Of a stretch of 64,000 nt of DNA, positions 16,446 to 24,142 are shown piece after piece (position 1 is the first letter of the stretch; each line of letters opens with the position of its first letter). The notes beneath the pieces were generated by a model that was not told the origin of the DNA, did no database searches, and saw only the letters and a program-made list of their open reading frames with translations. A program made the position numbers and the translations under genes. The DNA lies in assembly GCA_043553855.1 (NCBI GenBank), contig CP121336.1, positions 1,364,001 through 1,428,000 of the forward strand, given 5' to 3'. This DNA is from JAUIAS01 sp030425395 (lineage in GTDB: Bacteria; Pseudomonadota; Alphaproteobacteria; Rhodobacterales; Rhodobacteraceae).

Positions 16446-17447
16446 TCAGCTTGCCAGCAACGCGTCAACCAGCGGCCCGGCACCATAGCGGAACGGATCG
16501 GTGGTGGGCAAACCCATTTCGGCTTCGACCTCGGCCAGATATGCCCGCGCGTCTTCGTCCGACAGGTGCTGCGTGTTCACGGACACGCCGATCACCTTGC
16601 AATCCGGGTTCACAACCCGTGCGAGGGTAAGAGCCACGTCGCGCAATTCGGGAAGCGAGGGCTGCTGATACTCGGGCAGGCCGCGCATGTGTTCGCGCGT
16701 CGGCTCATGCGCAAGAACCAGCGCATCCGGTTGGCCACCGTGGATCAGGGCCATGGTCACACCGGAATACGAGGCGTGAAACAGCGATCCCTGACCTTCG
16801 ATGTGATCCCAATGATCCGCGTCGTTGTCAGGCGTCAGATATTCAACCGAACCGGCCATGAAATCGGCGATCACCGCATCCAGAGGCACACCGTCTCCGG
16901 TGATGAGAATGCCGGTCTGCCCCGTGGCCCGGAACGAGGATTTCAGGCCGCGTTCGCGCATTTCGGCATCCATGCACAGGGCGGTATACATCTTGCCGAC
17001 GCTGCAGTCCGTGCCCACGGCCAGAACCCGCTTGCCCGTGCGCTTTTTACCGTTGGCGATGGGATACTGCACCGATGGGATGCGCACGTCGTGCAGGGCG
17101 CGGCCAGTGGCTTCGGCGACGGCAACCAGATCGGGTTCGTCGCGCAGCAGGTTGTGCAGGCCAGAGGCAAGGTCAAAGCCTTCCTCAAGCGCCATGACGA
17201 GCACTTTCTTCCATTCCTGCGAAATCACGCCGCCACGGTTGGCAACGCCGATCACGAGGGTCTTGGCACCGGCGGCCTTGGCCTCTTCCAGCGTCATGTC
17301 GGTCAGCCCGACATCGGCCTTGCAGCCTTCCATGCGGAACTGGCCCACGGCGTTTGCAGGGCGCCAGTCCTTGATGCCTTGCGCCACCTTGGCGGCAAGC
17401 TGGTCGGGTGCGTCTCCGAGAAAGAGAAGATATGGCGTTTCGATCAT
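16446..17447 (-). CDS. dgcN: D-glutamate N-acetyltransferase (DUF1611, DgcN-like)
   Basis: 333 residues. DUF1611 proteins have a Rossmann-like N-terminal domain and a P-loop C-terminal domain; the loop here is GTDCSVGKMYTAL (about residues 142-154), followed by FRATGQTGILI and VEYLTPDNDADHWDHIEGQGS. In characterised marine DgcN proteins the activity is N-acetylation of D-glutamate with acetyl-CoA, feeding DgcA. The gene is the first of the dgcN-dgcA-aminotransferase run. Its start faces mcl1 across a 273-bp AT-richer spacer that probably holds both promoters. No regulator is adjacent. Confidence 0.85.
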   Translation of the reverse strand: MIETPYLLFLGDAPDQLAAKVAQGIKDWRPANAVGQFRMEGCKADVGLTDMTLEEAKAAGAKTLVIGVANRGGVISQEWKKVLVMALEEGFDLASGLHNLLRDEPDLVAVAEATGRALHDVRIPSVQYPIANGKKRTGKRVLAVGTDCSVGKMYTALCMDAEMRERGLKSSFRATGQTGILITGDGVPLDAVIADFMAGSVEYLTPDNDADHWDHIEGQGSLFHASYSGVTMALIHGGQPDALVLAHEPTREHMRGLPEYQQPSLPELRDVALTLARVVNPDCKVIGVSVNTQHLSDEDARAYLAEVEAEMGLPTTDPFRYGAGPLVDALLAS

Positions 17448-17720
17448 GGCAGCCTCCTGAGGACGTGTTTGCGCGTCATGATAGCGATGCCATAGCCAAT
17501 TGTGTCGCTTTTTGCGCGCAACAAAGCCCGTTCAGAACAAAATTTGTGCGCCATTCAAAGCTTGTGCGCAATAATTTCCCACATTGATGCGGCACGGCAA
17601 TCCATTGCGGCCGGGGGGCGAAGAATGCTGCATCTGCACAATCGCGCTTGCAAGGGCGCGCGCAATTTTATACCCACCACGGGAACGTAAACGGAATATT
17701 CTTGCCCGAAAGGTGTGCCC

Positions 17721-18680
17721 ATGTCCTTCCGCCTGCAACCTACCCCCGCTGCACGTCCGAACCGTTGCCAGTTGTTCGGCCCCGCCTCCAACACCAAACT
17801 GCCGCCCAAGATGGCAACTTCGGCAGCCGATGTGATCAATATCGACCTTGAGGATTCAGTAGCCCCCGATGACAAGGAAATGGCGCGCAAACTGGCCATT
17901 GACGCAATCGGCGACATCGACTGGGGCACCAAGACGCTGAGCGTGCGGATCAACGGGCTGGACACGCCCTATTGGTATCGCGACGTGGTCGACCTGCTGG
18001 AAAACGCGTCGGACCGGTTGGACCAGATCATGATCCCCAAGGTTGGCTGCGCTGCTGACCTTTATGCGGTAGACGCGCTTGTCACCGCGATCGAAACAGC
18101 CAAGGGCCGCAAGAAACGGATCGCCTTTGAGGTCATCATCGAATCGGCTGCGGGCATCGCCCATGTCGAGGAAATCGCCGCTGCCACCCCGCGCCTTGAG
18201 GCCATGAGCCTTGGCGCTGCCGATTTCGCGGCGTCCATGGGCATGCAAACCACCGGGATCGGCGGCACGCAGGCCAATTACTATATGCTGCATGAAGGCG
18301 CGAAATACTGGTCCGACCCGTGGCACTGGGCTCAGACCGCCATTGTCGCGGCCTGCCGCACGCATGGCGTCCTGCCCGTGGACGGCCCGTTCGGTGACTT
18401 CAGCGATGACGAAGGCTATCGCGCACAGGCGCGCCGTTCGGCCACGCTTGGCATGGTTGGAAAATGGGCGATCCACCCCAAGCAGGTGGCATTGGCCAAT
18501 GAGGTCTTTACCCCGTCCGAGGAAGCCGTGACCGAAGCCCGCGAGATCCTCGCTGCGATGGAAACGGCCAAGGCCAACGGCGAAGGCGCGACCGTCTACA
18601 AAGGCCGCCTCGTCGATATCGCGTCGATCAAACAAGCCGAAGTTATCGTGCGCCAGTCTGAAATGATCGCGGGCCAGTAA
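17721..18680 (+). CDS. mcl1: L-malyl-CoA/beta-methylmalyl-CoA lyase
   Basis: 319 residues from the ATG at 17721 (MSFRLQP), with AAAGG 7 bp upstream; a GTG at 17715 is in frame but badly spaced. The sequence follows Rhodobacter Mcl1 very closely along its whole length (PARPNRCQLFGP, ADVINIDLEDSVAPDD, VRINGLDTPYWYRDVVDLLE, GAADFAASMGMQTTGIGG, MVGKWAIHPKQVALAN). Mcl1 cleaves beta-methylmalyl-CoA to glyoxylate and propionyl-CoA and condenses or cleaves malyl-CoA in the ethylmalonyl-CoA pathway for acetyl-CoA assimilation. It is a cytosolic, Mg-dependent member of the HpcH/HpaI (CitE-like) family. Confidence 0.95.
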   Translation: MSFRLQPTPAARPNRCQLFGPASNTKLPPKMATSAADVINIDLEDSVAPDDKEMARKLAIDAIGDIDWGTKTLSVRINGLDTPYWYRDVVDLLENASDRLDQIMIPKVGCAADLYAVDALVTAIETAKGRKKRIAFEVIIESAAGIAHVEEIAAATPRLEAMSLGAADFAASMGMQTTGIGGTQANYYMLHEGAKYWSDPWHWAQTAIVAACRTHGVLPVDGPFGDFSDDEGYRAQARRSATLGMVGKWAIHPKQVALANEVFTPSEEAVTEAREILAAMETAKANGEGATVYKGRLVDIASIKQAEVIVRQSEMIAGQ

Positions 18681-18750
18681 GCGCTGCATTCGCGAACAAA
18701 CCTGAATACGCGGGCTGCATGGTCCGCGTATTCCTTTGCGCCGCGCCTTC

Positions 18751-18780
18751 TTGTCCTGTTCCGTCGCCCCGCGTCATAAT
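18751..18780 (+). promoter_or_regulatory. Predicted sigma-70 promoter of the LysE-like gene
   Basis: TTGTCC (18751-18756) and CATAAT (18775-18780) are spaced by 18 bp. The predicted transcription start would fall near 18787, only a few bases before where LysE homology begins, so the natural message would be nearly leaderless. Confidence 0.4.
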
Positions 18781-18852
18781 CGGTAACGGTATTGACCCGC
18801 GCTGGCGCTGTTTGCCGGATCGACCCTGTTCACACCGGGGCCGAACAACCTG

Positions 18853-19371
18853 ATGCTGATGACATCGGGTGCCAATTTCGGCTTGCGGCGCACGTTGCCG
18901 CATTTGCTTGGTGTTGCGCTTGGTTTTCCGCTGATGATCCTTCCTGTTGGTCTGGGTGTGATGGAACTGTTCGACCTCTGGCCGCCCAGTTACACGCTGC
19001 TCAAGGTTCTATCAGTCGCCTATATGCTCTGGCTTGCTTGGAAAATTGCCCATGCCTCTGCCCCCAAGGAGGCCGGCGTGGACGCGCGACCATTGACCTT
19101 TGTTCAGGCGGCCGCGTTTCAGTGGGTCAACCCCAAGGCGTGGTCGATGGCCTTGGGCGCAATCACGCTTTATGCCGCCAGCTGCGATCTCACAGCCGTG
19201 GTGACCGTGGCGGCCACCTATGCGACGCTGGGGCTGGTATCGGCCGTGTTCTGGACATCTTTGGGCACCGCGGTGCGGCGCTTGCTGGCCCAGCCGCGCC
19301 GCCTGCGCGCGTTCAACTGGACCATGGCCATATTGCTGGTCGGCTCCATGGTGCCTGTCCTGCTGGGCTGA
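18853..19371 (+). CDS. LysE/RhtB-family amino acid exporter with a disrupted N-terminus
   Basis: 172 residues from the first in-frame ATG; family members usually have 195-210. Homologous sequence continues upstream of this ATG in the same frame back to 18796 (ALALFAGSTLFTPGPNNLM, the classic first-helix motif), but a TGA at 18793-18795 closes the frame and no ATG, GTG or TTG lies between. A TTG at 18792 is in the wrong frame by one base, so a small indel has probably removed the original start. Five hydrophobic helices and QAAAFQWVNPKAWSMALGA remain. It is either a pseudogene, a sequencing error, or a shortened exporter. Confidence 0.7.
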   Translation: MLMTSGANFGLRRTLPHLLGVALGFPLMILPVGLGVMELFDLWPPSYTLLKVLSVAYMLWLAWKIAHASAPKEAGVDARPLTFVQAAAFQWVNPKAWSMALGAITLYAASCDLTAVVTVAATYATLGLVSAVFWTSLGTAVRRLLAQPRRLRAFNWTMAILLVGSMVPVLLG

Positions 19372-19435
19372 AGGCCGTGTTGCATCCGCCCGCGCCCCAC
19401 GCCATATAACAGGGCAAAGACAGCCGGAGGCTCCC

Positions 19436-20398
19436 ATGACCCAATACCTCGACTTCGAAAAACCGTTGGCCGAAATCGAAGGCACGGCAGAAGAATTGCG
19501 CGCCATGGGCCGCCAGAATGAAGATATGGACGTCACCGAAGAGGCTGCCGCGCTTGATGCCAAGGCGGCAAAACTGCTCGAAGAGTTGTACAAATCGTTG
19601 ACCCCCTGGCGCAAATGCCAGGTCGCGCGTCACCCGCAGCGTCCCCATTGCCGCGATTACATCGAAGCGCTGTTTACCGAATACACGCCTCTGGCCGGGG
19701 ACCGGAACTTTGCCGATGATCATGCGGTCATGGGTGGTCTGGCGCGGCTGAATGATCGGCCGGTGATGGTGATCGGCCACGAAAAGGGCAACGACACCAA
19801 AAGCCGGATCGAACGCAATTTCGGCATGGCGCGTCCAGAAGGCTATCGCAAGGCTGTGCGCCTCATGCAAATGGCGGGCAAATTCGGGCTGCCCGTGATT
19901 ACGCTCGTGGACACCCCCGGTGCCTATCCCGGAAAAGGAGCCGAGGAACGCGGCCAGTCCGAAGCCATCGCACGCGCAACCGAAACCTGCCTGCAAATCG
20001 GTGTGCCGCTGGTTTCGGTGGTGATCGGCGAAGGCGGATCGGGCGGTGCCGTGGCCTTTGCCACAGCGAACCGGGTCGCGATGCTGGAACATTCGGTTTA
20101 TTCCGTGATTTCGCCCGAGGGCTGCGCGTCAATCCTGTGGAAGGATTCCGAAAAGATGCGCGAAGCGGCAGAGGCTTTGCGCCTGACGGCGGACGATCTC
20201 AAGAAACTTGGCGTGATCGACCGCATCATTGCCGAACCCATGGGCGGCGCGCACCGCGGCAAGGCCGAGACCATCGCCGCCGTGGGGAAGGCCATTGCCG
20301 ATATGCTCGGCCAGTTGGATGGCAAGGATGCAACCACGTTGATTCAGGAACGGCGCAAGAAGTTCCTCGACATGGGCGCGACCGGTCTGGCAGCCTGA
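19436..20398 (+). CDS. accA: Acetyl-CoA carboxylase carboxyltransferase subunit alpha
   Basis: 320 residues. With AccD it transfers CO2 from carboxybiotin to acetyl-CoA, the first step of fatty acid synthesis. It starts MTQYLDFEKPLAEIEG after CCGGAGG. Key regions: LARHPQRPH-like motif (QVARHPQRPHCRDYIEALF), the NDRPVMVIGHEKG strand, RNFGMARPEGYRKA, DTPGAYPGKGAEERGQSEAIA, and the oxyanion-hole glycines IGEGGSGGAVA. Convergent with the GntR regulator, with 8 bp between the stops. Firm call. Confidence 0.97.
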   Translation: MTQYLDFEKPLAEIEGTAEELRAMGRQNEDMDVTEEAAALDAKAAKLLEELYKSLTPWRKCQVARHPQRPHCRDYIEALFTEYTPLAGDRNFADDHAVMGGLARLNDRPVMVIGHEKGNDTKSRIERNFGMARPEGYRKAVRLMQMAGKFGLPVITLVDTPGAYPGKGAEERGQSEAIARATETCLQIGVPLVSVVIGEGGSGGAVAFATANRVAMLEHSVYSVISPEGCASILWKDSEKMREAAEALRLTADDLKKLGVIDRIIAEPMGGAHRGKAETIAAVGKAIADMLGQLDGKDATTLIQERRKKFLDMGATGLAA

Positions 20399-20406
20399 TA
20401 CGGGGG

Positions 20407-21057
20407 TCAGTTGGCCAGCAGGCGCAACCCCTGCGTCACATCCGACCGCACCGCAAGGCGCAATCCCGGTTCATCCCCGGCGCGCAGCGCGGCGATGATA
20501 AGCTTGTGATAGTGCGGCGGCTCCGTACGCCGCAGCCGCCCATAGAGCGCCCGCATCGTCGGCCCCAGTTGCAGCCACACGGTTTCCGCCATGGCCAGCA
20601 TCGCGGGGGCCTGCGCGCGCAGGTAAAGCGTCCGGTGAAATTCCAGATTGGTGCGGATGTAGCCCACCGCATCGCGGTTCGACACCACTTCTGAAATTGA
20701 CGTGTTGATCGTATTGAGCCTCTCGATCAGGGCCATGTGCGCGCGCGGCAAGGCCCGGCTGGCAAGCTCTACTTCGATCAGGGCGCGCAGCGCGGCGAGT
20801 TCTTCGATCCGTTCGCTGCTGAGTTCGGGAGTCGACACCCGCCCCGAATTTGTCAGGAACAGCGCCCCCTCTGCCCCCAGACGCCGAACGGCTTCGCGCG
20901 CGGGCGTCATGGACACGCCGTATTCCTTGCCGATCCCGCGCAATGTCAGGGCCTGCCCGGGCGGGATATCACCATGCATGATGCGGGACCGCAAAGATCG
21001 GTACACCCGGTCATGGGCGGACTGCGAAGGATCAGAGACGCGCGTAGTAATCATCAT
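20407..21057 (-). CDS. GntR-family regulator (FadR/FCD subfamily)
   Basis: 216 residues from the ATG at 21057; the frame is open to a TTG at 21093 and the next ATG is 21054, and no strong ribosome site distinguishes them. The winged helix is at about residues 12-75 (AHDRVYRSLRSRIMHGDIPPG, then LTLRGIGKEYGVSMTPAREAVRRL). The C-terminal FCD domain contains LRALIEVELA, LEFHRTLYLRA and a final HYHKLIIAALRAGD, with the Asp/His residues that usually bind a metal. The regulated genes are unknown; it is not adjacent to an obvious catabolic operon. Confidence 0.88.
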   Translation of the reverse strand: MMITTRVSDPSQSAHDRVYRSLRSRIMHGDIPPGQALTLRGIGKEYGVSMTPAREAVRRLGAEGALFLTNSGRVSTPELSSERIEELAALRALIEVELASRALPRAHMALIERLNTINTSISEVVSNRDAVGYIRTNLEFHRTLYLRAQAPAMLAMAETVWLQLGPTMRALYGRLRRTEPPHYHKLIIAALRAGDEPGLRLAVRSDVTQGLRLLAN

Positions 21058-21113
21058 GGCAGCGTTTGTGATCACGAAAGGCGCGCCTGTCAATCCAACT
21101 CTCAGCCTGCCTC

Positions 21114-21818
21114 TCAGTCCGTCGGTTGGGCCGCAGCCTCAAAGCGATAACGATGCAGCGTCTCGCCACGCACACGCAACCAGTCGCGCGGGGCGGCATA
21201 GGGGCCGTGGATCTCTTCCACCCGCGCCCAGAAGCGCGACGAATGGTTCATTTCAGCAAGGTGGGCAACCTCATGCGCCGCAACATATCGAAGAACCTCG
21301 GGCGGGGCGAGAATCAGCCGCCATGAAAAGTTCAGCGCGCCCTGCGCCGAACATGACCCCCATCGCGATCGGGTGTCGCGCAGGGTCAGCCGGCTGTATC
21401 CCAGCCCCAACTGTTTCGCGTAGTGATCCGCGGCCAGCGCCAGACGATCCCGCGCCAGCGCCTTGAGAAAGGCCCCTATGCGGCGTTCCGGGGAGGGACG
21501 GTGCAAGGGGGCTTCGATGATATCCTGCAGCAACCGCACCCCGGCCCCGGCCCCCGCAACGATGCGGCGGTCGCGCCCCTCGACCGGGATGACCGTATCC
21601 GCCCCGACGATTTCGGGCGCGACAAGATCGGCCAGATGCCCGCGAATCCAATCGGACCGGGACTCGGCAAACGCCAGACCTTCGCGGTCAGTGACACCCC
21701 GTGGAAGGGTCAACGTGACCCGCCCATCCAGACGCGAAACCCGCAAACTGATGCGGCGCGCGCGCGGCGACCGACGCACCAACAGCGAAATCGGTGGCGT
21801 GCCTTTCAAAACATGCAT
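21114..21818 (-). CDS. YgjP-type (DUF45) M48-like metallopeptidase
   Basis: 234 residues from the ATG at 21818 (MHVLKGTPPIS). The N-terminal half has the strand-rich pattern RRSPRARRISLRVSRLDGRVTLTLP of this family. The zinc site is VAAHEVAHLAEMNHSSRFW (about residues 190-208): HExxH plus the downstream HSxxFW histidine, with the LGYSRLTLRDTRSRWGSCS motif before it. Such proteins are predicted soluble zinc proteases of unknown substrate. Single gene, head to head with the FYDLN protein at 21940. Confidence 0.9.
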   Translation of the reverse strand: MHVLKGTPPISLLVRRSPRARRISLRVSRLDGRVTLTLPRGVTDREGLAFAESRSDWIRGHLADLVAPEIVGADTVIPVEGRDRRIVAGAGAGVRLLQDIIEAPLHRPSPERRIGAFLKALARDRLALAADHYAKQLGLGYSRLTLRDTRSRWGSCSAQGALNFSWRLILAPPEVLRYVAAHEVAHLAEMNHSSRFWARVEEIHGPYAAPRDWLRVRGETLHRYRFEAAAQPTD

Positions 21819-21939
21819 TTTTGGCCTGCTCCCCGACTGTCTTGCGCGCTGGGTGCCAAATACTTTGACAGTGTTCGCGTGATATGGCACGTGACCGGAA
21901 TCGTCGATACGACTCAGCAGATTTTGAAGGGGATTTCAA

Positions 21940-22263
21940 ATGCCCAAGGAAGAATGGGGCGTAAAACGTCTATGCCCGACCACCGGCAAACGCTTTTACG
22001 ACCTGAACCGCAATCCGATCGTCAGCCCCTACACGGGCGAAGTCGTGGAAATTGACAACTCCAAGACGCGGATGATCGCCGCGGACGCCGCAGATGCGGC
22101 AACCACCAAGGCCAAGAAGGCCGAGGAGGCGGAAGACATCGTTCTTGATGACGGCGATAAAATCGACGTCGAGATCGACGACAGCCTTCTGGATGATGAC
22201 GAGGATGACGATAGCGTCTCCCTCGACGAACTGGCGGATGTCGCCGCCGACGACGACGAATAA
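21940..22263 (+). CDS. TIGR02300 (FYDLN acid) family protein
   Basis: 107 residues. The N-terminus MPKEEWGVKRLCPTTGKRFYDLNRNPIVSPYTGE is the family signature including FYDLN and a lone CPxxG half-zinc-knuckle; the C-terminal 60 residues are extremely acidic (runs of Asp and Glu). The family is limited mainly to alphaproteobacteria and its function is unknown. An AAGGGGAT site lies upstream of the ATG. A GC-rich hairpin follows at 22270-22310. Confidence 0.9.
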   Translation: MPKEEWGVKRLCPTTGKRFYDLNRNPIVSPYTGEVVEIDNSKTRMIAADAADAATTKAKKAEEAEDIVLDDGDKIDVEIDDSLLDDDEDDDSVSLDELADVAADDDE

Positions 22264-22269
22264 ACGATT

Positions 22270-22310
22270 TGTGCCGGGCGTGATTTTTTGGCTTGATCCC
22301 GCCCGGCACA
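22270..22310 (+). terminator. Hairpin after the FYDLN gene
   Basis: TGTGCCGGGCG (22270-22280) pairs with CGCCCGGCACA (22300-22310), an 11-bp perfect stem with a 19-nt loop, 7 bp after the stop. There is no T run after it, so it may be a partial terminator or an mRNA-stabilising 3' structure. TTGATC (22293) and TAGACA (22316), 17 bp apart, could be the tRNA-Ala promoter. Confidence 0.45.
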
Positions 22311-22353
22311 ACACATAGACAGCAGCGCAGAACGAAACGCGGTTGCGTTGCAC

Positions 22354-22429
<76 letters not shown>

Positions 22430-22760
22430 AATCTCTTATCAGACATCAATACTCTGCCGCACGAACTCAGGTTCCTTTGCGCAAGGCTCATGGTCTGTGC
22501 CTGCGTTTCTATCAGCTTTGGACGGGACAGAGATGTGTTCGGGCGGGCGGTCCATGAGGCACCGGCCCCAGCGCCACAGGGCGCAACGGCCTTGAGCCGA
22601 CAGCCGAGGTTCGGGGGCTAACAGCGGGGTCTTGCCGCGTGTGCTTTGCTGCGCGTGGCGAACCATCAGCCGCACGTGCCGGAACCGGGCGCGGCGGCCA
22701 TGACACATACGGTAAACGCGCCGACAGGACTGCGGCGCGACAAAAGCTGGCTTGAATGCA
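22430..22760. other. Intergenic region after tRNA-Ala
   Basis: 331 bp with no supported gene. A frame on the minus strand (22708-22439) is open but its composition (many Arg, Cys, His, Trp) and lack of a ribosome site look like chance in GC-rich DNA. No attachment-site repeat of this tRNA was found downstream. Confidence 0.4.
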
Positions 22761-22794
22761 GATGAGCGCCGAAGGCCGTGCTCAGGCGCTCATC
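22761..22794 (-). terminator. Hairpin overlapping the BLUF stop codon
   Basis: GATGAGCGCC (22761-22770) and GGCGCTCATC (22785-22794) are perfect 10-bp inverted repeats with a 14-nt loop. The stem includes the last codons and stop of the BLUF gene. No T tract follows, so transcription termination is uncertain; it could protect the 3' end. Confidence 0.4.
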
Positions 22795-23228
22795 AGGTCG
22801 TGGAATTCGGCAGATTTGATTGCGGACACCATGTCTTCGGCTGCGCTGCTGTTCATCAGGGTTTTGCGGGCGGTGTCGATTTTCTTGAGACCGGGCAGGC
22901 AGTCCATATGATCACCTGCGATTTGGCCAAGTCCCATCGCCCAATCCCCGAAATCGCGATGGTCGACCTCGCGTTCGAACAGAGCGGTCACCTGGGCGTG
23001 GCGCGGATCCTTGGCAATGCTGTCATACAGCTTTTTCACCGTTTCCTCGGGTCCTTCGAGAACCTGAAGAAAAGACGCGCCGTCATAGAGCAACACACCT
23101 GTCACATCCCTGAAGTGATTGTTCACCCGCGCCTTGATCAACAGCTCACGGATCTCCGCAAAGGATATGTCCCGGCTGGGTTTGCTCACATATACAAGCT
23201 GTTTGAGCTTATCATTCATGGCTTTCAC
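22782..23228 (-). CDS. BLUF-domain blue-light photoreceptor
   Basis: 148 residues, a short single-domain BLUF protein. BLUF domains bind FAD and sense blue light by a rearranged hydrogen-bond network around the flavin. The key residues are present: Tyr13 in KQLVYVSKPS, Asn37 in NNHFRDVTGVLLY and Gln55 in SFLQVLEGP. A 50-residue C-terminal extension of helices (GLKKIDTARKTLMNSSAAEDMV) follows, with no GGDEF, EAL or cyclase domain, so it must signal through a partner protein. That partner is not evident; the neighbouring upstream gene on the same strand is a CpXC protein. Confidence 0.92.
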   Translation of the reverse strand: MKAMNDKLKQLVYVSKPSRDISFAEIRELLIKARVNNHFRDVTGVLLYDGASFLQVLEGPEETVKKLYDSIAKDPRHAQVTALFEREVDHRDFGDWAMGLGQIAGDHMDCLPGLKKIDTARKTLMNSSAAEDMVSAIKSAEFHDLMSA

Positions 23229-23410
23229 TTCGTCTCTTGGAATTTCACACGTTACGGCGTTTCCTTACCGATCCAGTGCAACAACGGCAGAATTCTAAGA
23301 AGTTTAGCGGGGGTCGTATTTGATCTATAACAGATTTGGGGCAAACGTTCACCCCAGCCCGTGCATAGAAAACGCAAAACAATCGAACCGCACGCAAAAC
23401 ACCCCTGTTT

Positions 23411-24118
23411 TCATGAAGCAATCGCGCTTTCCTCCGCCTCCCCCATATAGAGGCGTTGCATGTCGACAAAGGTTTTGTTGGCGAAACGGGAACGCAGTTT
23501 TTCCCAAGGTGTCAGGTTGTCCGCGATGGCGGCATAATGTTCAATCGGGACGCTGATTTCCTCGATCGCCTCTTCGGTGGCGCTGTTCATCCACACGAAC
23601 GTCAGGAACGCATCAGACGCAAGCATCAGTCGCAATTCGATGCCCACTGCCATGGGCGAAGACGGCAACCGGCGCAGCAGGTCCAGTTTGAGCAGTTCCA
23701 GAACGACGTCATCAAGATCATGCTCGCGCGCGAGGAGCTTTTCGCGCACTGCGGGCCATCCGAATGTCAGCCGAACATCAAGATCATCACCCACGACGCG
23801 GGCAGCTTCGGGGGCGTTTTCGCCGTAGCTGTCGGCAAATATCGCGGCGACCTCATTTTCGGCTTCGATATAGTCGGGGAGTCGCGCGGCGGGAAACGCT
23901 GCGATCCATTGCCGGCGACCGGCATCCAGATAATTGAACTGCGGTTGCAGACGGAATGATTCTTCGCAGGATGGGCACGGCACATCCTGAAAACTGTCAT
24001 CCATGATCGCCTCTCGCAGATCGGGGCGGCGATCGGCGTTTACGCTGCCTACGGCATCCATCTGAACGGCAGCCTGGCAGTTCGGGCACACAAGGTTGAT
24101 CGGGTGAAAAAGTGACAT
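23411..24118 (-). CDS. CpXC domain zinc-binding protein
   Basis: 235 residues. The N-terminal CpXC domain has two Cys-Pro-x-Cys knuckles, CPNC at 11-14 and CPSC at 48-51, that should bind one zinc ion. The rest (about 60-235) is acidic and helical with no recognised motif: an FNYLDAGRRQWIAAFPAARLPDY segment is typical of CpXC proteins. Function unknown. It begins only 24 bp after the stop of the giant HEVGH protein on the same strand, so the two are probably one transcription unit and may work together. Confidence 0.8.
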   Translation of the reverse strand: MSLFHPINLVCPNCQAAVQMDAVGSVNADRRPDLREAIMDDSFQDVPCPSCEESFRLQPQFNYLDAGRRQWIAAFPAARLPDYIEAENEVAAIFADSYGENAPEAARVVGDDLDVRLTFGWPAVREKLLAREHDLDDVVLELLKLDLLRRLPSSPMAVGIELRLMLASDAFLTFVWMNSATEEAIEEISVPIEHYAAIADNLTPWEKLRSRFANKTFVDMQRLYMGEAEESAIAS

Positions 24119-24142
24119 GCTCTATTCCTTCTGTCCCGCCCG

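Noticed and set aside
22439..22708. 89-codon minus-strand frame after tRNA-Ala
   Set aside because: No ribosome site and composition typical of GC-rich noncoding DNA.
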